From Streptomyces cellostaticus (GTDB lineage Bacteria; Actinomycetota; Actinomycetes; Streptomycetales; Streptomycetaceae): 64,000 bases of DNA. Both the position numbers and the translations under genes were made by a program. The notes under the pieces are model-generated. The model was not told where the DNA came from. It saw only the letters and a list, made by a program, of their open reading frames with translations, and ran no database searches. The DNA lies in contig NZ_JALLIN010000005.1 of the NCBI RefSeq assembly GCF_023630175.1, forward strand, positions 62,001 to 126,000, written 5' to 3'. Positions 59,983 through 64,000 of this stretch are shown here, in pieces; the stretch's first letter is position 1, and each line of letters opens with the position of its first letter.

Positions 59983-60024
59983 GTCGGTCTCAGCTGACCG
60001 CACCAGGAAGGACCTTCACCAGCA

Positions 60025-62622
60025 ATGGCCGACGAGAACACTCCCGAGACGCCTGAGACCGAGGGCGGCGAGGTCGTCCTGCGCGTCGAGCCCGTCGGGC
60101 TCGAGACGGAGATGCAGCGCTCGTACCTGGACTACGCGATGTCCGTCATCGTGTCCCGTGCGCTGCCCGACGTACGCGACGGGCTCAAGCCGGTGCACCG
60201 CCGCGTGCTGTACGCGATGTACGACGGCGGGTACCGCCCCGAACGCGGCTTCTACAAGTGCGCCCGTGTCGTCGGCGACGTCATGGGCAACTACCACCCG
60301 CACGGCGACTCCTCGATCTACGACGCCCTGGTGCGCCTCGCCCAGCCGTGGTCGATGCGGATGCCGCTGGTGGACTCCAACGGCAACTTCGGCTCCCCGG
60401 GCAACGACCCGGCGGCGGCGATGCGCTACACCGAGTGCAAGATGGCGCCGCTGTCGATGGAGATGGTCCGTGACATCGACGAGGAGACCGTCGACTTCAC
60501 GGACAACTACGACGGCCGCTCCCAGGAGCCGACCGTCCTGCCGTCCCGGTTCCCGAACCTGCTGATCAACGGCTCGGCCGGTATCGCGGTCGGCATGGCG
60601 ACCAACATCCCCCCGCACAACCTGCGCGAGGTCGCCGCCGGCGCCCAGTGGTACCTGGAGAACCCGGAGGCCTCGCACGAGGATCTGCTGGACGCGCTCA
60701 TCGAGCGGATCAAGGGCCCGGACTTCCCGACCGGTGCCCTGGTGGTGGGCCGCAAGGGCATCGAGGAGGCCTACCGCACGGGGCGCGGCTCCATCACGAT
60801 GCGCGCGGTCGTCGAGGTCGAGGAGATCCAGAACCGCCAGTGCCTGGTGGTGACCGAGCTGCCGTACCAGGTGAACCCGGACAACCTGGCGCAGAAGATC
60901 GCGGACCTGGTGAAGGACGGGAAGATCGGCGGCATCGCCGACGTCCGCGACGAGACGTCCTCGCGTACGGGGCAGCGCCTGGTCATCGTGCTGAAGCGGG
61001 ACGCGGTCGCCAAGGTCGTCCTGAACAACCTGTACAAGCACACCGACCTGCAGACGAACTTCGGCGCCAACATGCTGGCGCTGGTCGACGGCGTGCCGCG
61101 CACCCTGTCCCTGGACGCGTTCATCCGTCACTGGGTGACGCACCAGATCGAGGTCGTCGTGCGGCGGACCCGGTTCCGGCTGCGCAAGGCCGAGGAGCGG
61201 GCGCACATCCTGCGCGGTCTGCTGAAGGCCCTGGACGCCATCGACGAGGTCATCGCGCTGATCCGGCGCAGCGACACCGTCGAGATCGCGCGCGGCGGCC
61301 TGATGGACCTGCTGGAGATCGACGAGATCCAGGCCAACGCGATCCTCGAGATGCAGCTCCGGCGGCTGGCCGCCCTGGAGCGCCGGAAGATCGTCCAGGA
61401 GCACGACGAGCTCCAGGCCAAGATCAACGAGTACAACGAGATCCTGGCCTCGCCGGTCCGCCAGCGCGGGATCGTCAGCGAGGAGCTGGCCGCGATCGTC
61501 GGGAAGTACGGCGACGACCGGCAGACGAAGCTGATCCCGTACGAGGGCGACATGTCCATCGAGGACCTGATCGCCGAGGAGGACATCGTCGTCACCGTCA
61601 CGCGCGGTGGCTACGTCAAGCGGACCAAGACGGACGACTACCGGGCGCAGCGGCGCGGCGGCAAGGGCGTGCGGGGTACGAAGCTGAAGGAGGACGACAT
61701 CGTCGACCACTTCTTCGTCTCCACCACGCACCACTGGCTGCTGTTCTTCACGAACAAGGGCCGGGTGTACCGGGCGAAGGCGTACGAGCTGCCGGAGGCC
61801 GGCCGGGACGCGCGCGGGCAGCACGTGGCGAACCTGCTGGCCTTCCAGCCGGACGAGGCGATCGCCGAGATCCTCGCGATCCGCGACTACGAGGCGGCGC
61901 CGTACCTGGTCCTGGCCACGAAGTCCGGTCTGGTCAAGAAGACGCCTCTGAAGGATTACGATTCGCCCCGCGCCGGCGGTGTGATCGCGATCAATCTGCG
62001 TGAGCGGGAGGACGGAACCGACGACGAACTGATCGGCGCCGAACTCGTCTCGGCCGACGACGATCTCCTCCTGGTCAGCAGGAAGGCCCAATCGATCAGG
62101 TTCACCGCGTCGGATGACACCTTGCGACCGATGGGCCGTGCGACCTCGGGCGTCAAGGGCATGAGTTTCCGGGAGGCGGACGAGCTTCTCTCGATGAATG
62201 TCGTTCGACCCGGTACGTTCGTGTTCACCGCTACGGACGGCGGGTACGCGAAGCGGACCGCCGTCGACGAGTACCGCGTCCAGGGCCGCGGCGGCCTCGG
62301 TATCAAGGCCGCCAAGATCGTGGAGGACCGCGGCTCGCTCGTCGGCGCGCTGATTGTCGAGGAGAGCGACGAGATCCTCGCCATCACCCTGTCCGGCGGT
62401 GTGATTCGTACGCGAGTCAGCGAGGTCAGGGAGACGGGCCGTGACACCATGGGCGTCCAACTGATCAACTTGGGCAAGCGCGATGCCGTGGTCGGTATCG
62501 CACGTAACGCCGAGGCGGGGCGCGAGGCGGAGGAGGTCGACGGCGGGGACGTCGTCGACGAGGCCGCCGACGCCGCCGCGACCACCGGCACGGACGAGGG
62601 TGAGGCGCCCTCGGCCGAGTAG
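60025..62622 (+). CDS. gyrA: DNA gyrase subunit A
   Basis: DNA-cleaving subunit of gyrase; 865 residues. The active-site tyrosine is Tyr135 (AAMRYTECK), and the quinolone-resistance region reads [17 protein letters not shown] with Ser96. The C-terminal pinwheel domain carries the GyrA box [11 protein letters not shown] short acidic tail ends the protein. It is co-transcribed with gyrB, and the DUF3566 gene starts 18 bp after it. Confidence 0.98.
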   Translation: MADENTPETPETEGGEVVLRVEPVGLETEMQRSYLDYAMSVIVSRALPDVRDGLKPVHRRVLYAMYDGGYRPERGFYKCARVVGDVMGNYHPHGDSSIYDALVRLAQPWSMRMPLVDSNGNFGSPGNDPAAAMRYTECKMAPLSMEMVRDIDEETVDFTDNYDGRSQEPTVLPSRFPNLLINGSAGIAVGMATNIPPHNLREVAAGAQWYLENPEASHEDLLDALIERIKGPDFPTGALVVGRKGIEEAYRTGRGSITMRAVVEVEEIQNRQCLVVTELPYQVNPDNLAQKIADLVKDGKIGGIADVRDETSSRTGQRLVIVLKRDAVAKVVLNNLYKHTDLQTNFGANMLALVDGVPRTLSLDAFIRHWVTHQIEVVVRRTRFRLRKAEERAHILRGLLKALDAIDEVIALIRRSDTVEIARGGLMDLLEIDEIQANAILEMQLRRLAALERRKIVQEHDELQAKINEYNEILASPVRQRGIVSEELAAIVGKYGDDRQTKLIPYEGDMSIEDLIAEEDIVVTVTRGGYVKRTKTDDYRAQRRGGKGVRGTKLKEDDIVDHFFVSTTHHWLLFFTNKGRVYRAKAYELPEAGRDARGQHVANLLAFQPDEAIAEILAIRDYEAAPYLVLATKSGLVKKTPLKDYDSPRAGGVIAINLREREDGTDDELIGAELVSADDDLLLVSRKAQSIRFTASDDTLRPMGRATSGVKGMSFREADELLSMNVVRPGTFVFTATDGGYAKRTAVDEYRVQGRGGLGIKAAKIVEDRGSLVGALIVEESDEILAITLSGGVIRTRVSEVRETGRDTMGVQLINLGKRDAVVGIARNAEAGREAEEVDGGDVVDEAADAAATTGTDEGEAPSAE

Positions 62623-62640
62623 CACGAGGAGAGAGTCATC

Positions 62641-63384
62641 GTGAGCGGAGCCACGGGCGCCGGATCGGCCGGTACCCCCACGGGTACGGAAACGGGCGGC
62701 GGCCGTGGCTCCGCCGCGCACGGGGCGGGTGCGGCCGACCCGCACACGACCCAGCTCAGGGCGGTCAAGCCCGCGGCGAAGGCCGCGCCCTCCACCGATA
62801 CGCCGGCACCCCAGGGGGGAACCGTGACGGACACCCGAGGCCCGCAGACCCAGACCGGCGCGGGCCCGGCCGAGGGCCAGGCGGCCTCCCCGCTGCCCGG
62901 GGAGCGGCGCTCCGAGCAGAACTCCGGGCCGTACCACCCGCCACAGGCCTACCCGGCGCAGACGCCGACCGGTGCCGTACGCCGGCCGCGCACCGGCGCG
63001 CGCACCGAGCCACGCACCCGCAAGGCGCGGCTGCGCGTGGCCAAGGCCGACCCGTGGTCGGTGATGAAGGTCAGCTTCCTGCTCTCCATCGCCCTGGGCA
63101 TCTGCACGGTCGTCGCCTCGGCGGTGCTCTGGATGGTCATGGACGCGATGGGCGTGTTCTCGACGGTCGGCGGCACGATCTCGGAGGCGACCGGCTCCAA
63201 CGAGGCGAACGGCTTCGACCTGCAGTCCTTCCTCTCCCTGCCGCACGTGCTGACCTTCGCGTCGATCATCGCGGTCATCGACGTCGTCCTCGCCACGGCC
63301 CTCGCCACCCTGGGCGCCTTCATCTACAACCTGTCCGCGGGCTTCGTGGGCGGCGTCGAACTGACGCTGGCCGAGGACGAGTGA
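62641..63384 (+). CDS. DUF3566 membrane protein
   Basis: A 247-residue protein conserved directly after gyrA in actinobacteria. About 120 residues of Gly/Thr/Pro-rich disordered sequence precede a DUF3566 domain with two membrane helices (about 139-160 and 200-225). Typical stretches are ADPWSVMKVSFLLSIALG and FDLQSFLSLPHVLTFA. The GTG at 62641 is used. Function is unknown; mycobacterial relatives are linked to division and envelope growth. Confidence 0.9.
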   Translation: MSGATGAGSAGTPTGTETGGGRGSAAHGAGAADPHTTQLRAVKPAAKAAPSTDTPAPQGGTVTDTRGPQTQTGAGPAEGQAASPLPGERRSEQNSGPYHPPQAYPAQTPTGAVRRPRTGARTEPRTRKARLRVAKADPWSVMKVSFLLSIALGICTVVASAVLWMVMDAMGVFSTVGGTISEATGSNEANGFDLQSFLSLPHVLTFASIIAVIDVVLATALATLGAFIYNLSAGFVGGVELTLAEDE

Positions 63385-63495
63385 CCCACCTGCCGTCCGC
63401 GCCCGGCAGCCCCCGGACAACCGATTTTGGGACTGCCGCCCTCGTGCGCTAATCTTCAGGAGTCAGCGCGCGGGACACACACCGCAGAGCGCGGC

Positions 63496-63572
63496 GGGGC
63501 TATAGCTCAGTTGGTTAGAGCGCATCCCTGATAAGGATGAGGCCACAGGTTCAAATCCTGTTAGCCCCACCA
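63496..63572 (+). tRNA. tRNA-Ile (anticodon GAT)
   Basis: A full cloverleaf: acceptor arms GGGGCTA/TAGCCCC, D-arm with AGCTCAGTTGGTTAGAGC, anticodon stem CATCC/GGATG with loop CTGATAA (anticodon GAT at 63530-63532), T-arm with GGTTCAAATCC, and encoded CCA. Its 3' side is a likely attachment site for the element starting to its right. Confidence 0.98.
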
Positions 63573-63576
63573 GCGA

Positions 63577-63610
63577 AAAGACCCCCAGTCGGTAGCGGCT
63601 GGGGGTCTTT
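63577..63610. terminator. Bidirectional terminator between tRNA-Ile and the integrase
   Basis: AAAGACCCCCAG pairs with CTGGGGGTCTTT (12 bp) with a 10-base loop; the arms end in A- and T-runs, suiting both directions. Confidence 0.88.
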
Positions 63611-63627
63611 GACATCTACGGCTGACA

Positions 63628-64000
63628 TCAGCCGATGAGTGGATCTTCCAGAAGCTCAGCGAGCAGGCCGACCGCTTCCCTCTCACTCTCGCCCACCACG
63701 TGCGTATAGACGTCCATGGTCATGCTGATCTGACTGTGGCGGAGGATCGCCTGGGCGACCTTGGGGTGCACCTTCAGGAAGGCGAGCAGGGTGCCGCAGG
63801 TGTGCCGAGCGAGGCGGACCGTGATCCGACGGACGCCGGCACGCTTCACGAGTCGATCGAAGGTGCGGGAGAAGCCCACCGGGTCGATCAGGCCGCCATG
63901 CTCGGCGGAGAAGACGAGGTCTTGGTCCGGCTCTTGGGACCAGTGCTCACCGGCGATTTTCCGTTCCAGCTCTTGGAGCTCCCGACGCTCCTCCAGGACG
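63628..64000 (-). CDS. int: Tyrosine site-specific recombinase (integrase), C-terminal part
   Basis: The frame enters from the right edge and encodes the last 124 or so residues of a phage or AICE-type integrase; the N-terminus lies outside the window. The catalytic end is clear: ARHTCGTLLAFLKVHPKVAQ (box II region), LRHSQISMTMDVYTHV with the nucleophile Tyr. The usual box II HxxR histidine is not present; the sequence reads VRLARHTCGT where relatives have VRLHDARHTCGT, so two residues appear missing. It sits 55 bp from tRNA-Ile with its 3' end toward the tRNA, the typical arrangement at an att site. Confidence 0.88.
   Translation of the reverse strand, partial: VLEERRELQELERKIAGEHWSQEPDQDLVFSAEHGGLIDPVGFSRTFDRLVKRAGVRRITVRLARHTCGTLLAFLKVHPKVAQAILRHSQISMTMDVYTHVVGESEREAVGLLAELLEDPLIG

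Noticed and set aside
60016..63420. 1134-residue open frame antisense to gyrA and DUF3566
   Set aside because: It mirrors high-GC codon bias of gyrA; its product is a low-complexity His/Arg/Val/Leu-rich sequence with no recognisable domain.

Overview
The window is about 64 kb of high-GC chromosome carrying the replication origin region of a Streptomyces (or very close relative). The evidence is the gene order rpmH-dnaA-oriC-dnaN-gnd-recF-DUF721-gyrB-gyrA, the sporulation pair ssgA/ssgR, a CxxC-type rpsR, frequent GTG starts, a DnaA with a very long domain II, and many copies of the Streptomyces parS site GTTTCACGTGAAAC. The species cannot be named from the sequence alone.

Layout. 1-17 kb: a small membrane protein, thiC with a TPP riboswitch, a YibE/F-like membrane protein, ssgA and ssgR, a run of small genes (DUF5326, cupin, holin-like, ptpA, a Cys/Met-metabolism PLP enzyme), regulators and acetyltransferases, a MarR/MFS divergent pair with a degraded GlcG-like remnant beside it, a serine hydrolase, and dnaB. 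17-31 kb: a MATE exporter, the rpsF-ssb-rpsR-rplI operon, femX with an alanine-racemase-like gene, a GT87-type membrane glycosyltransferase, a class A penicillin-binding protein, a PadR regulator, inositol-phosphate synthase and an MFS transporter. 31-43 kb: pcnA, a DUF6049 membrane protein, murJ, a membrane pseudokinase, an ECF sigma factor with its zinc-binding anti-sigma factor, trxB and trxA. This mirrors the mycobacterial pcnA-murJ-sigM-rsmA-trxB-trxA block. 43-50 kb: an acetyltransferase, then parB, parA, rsmG, jag, yidC, yidD, rnpA and rpmH on the minus strand. 50-63.4 kb: dnaA, oriC, dnaN, gnd, recF, DUF721, gyrB, gyrA and a DUF3566 protein on the plus strand. 63.5-64 kb: tRNA-Ile(GAT), with the C-terminal end of a tyrosine recombinase against its 3' side, which looks like the edge of an integrated element.

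How the parts work together. The right half builds and starts the replication machinery (DnaA, beta clamp, gyrase, RecF) around an origin of about 1.1 kb rich in DnaA-box-like 9-mers. The left half carries ParA/ParB and nine exact plus four degenerate parS sites; I found none to the right of parA. Many genes between serve envelope growth and division (SsgA, FemX, class A PBP, MurJ, pseudokinase, YidC) or redox and stress control (ECF sigma/anti-sigma, thioredoxin system).

Most of the window is conserved core chromosome and I saw no clearly new multi-gene system. The most unusual features are the places where parS is nested: inside a TPP riboswitch, at the exact centre of a 42-bp convergent-terminator palindrome, across an MFS stop-codon hairpin, and inside reading frames as Val-Ser-Arg-Glu-Thr. 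Others are a consensus DnaA box just upstream of parA, a DnaA-box-like cluster upstream of dnaB, and the integrase at tRNA-Ile, which lacks the usual box II histidine.
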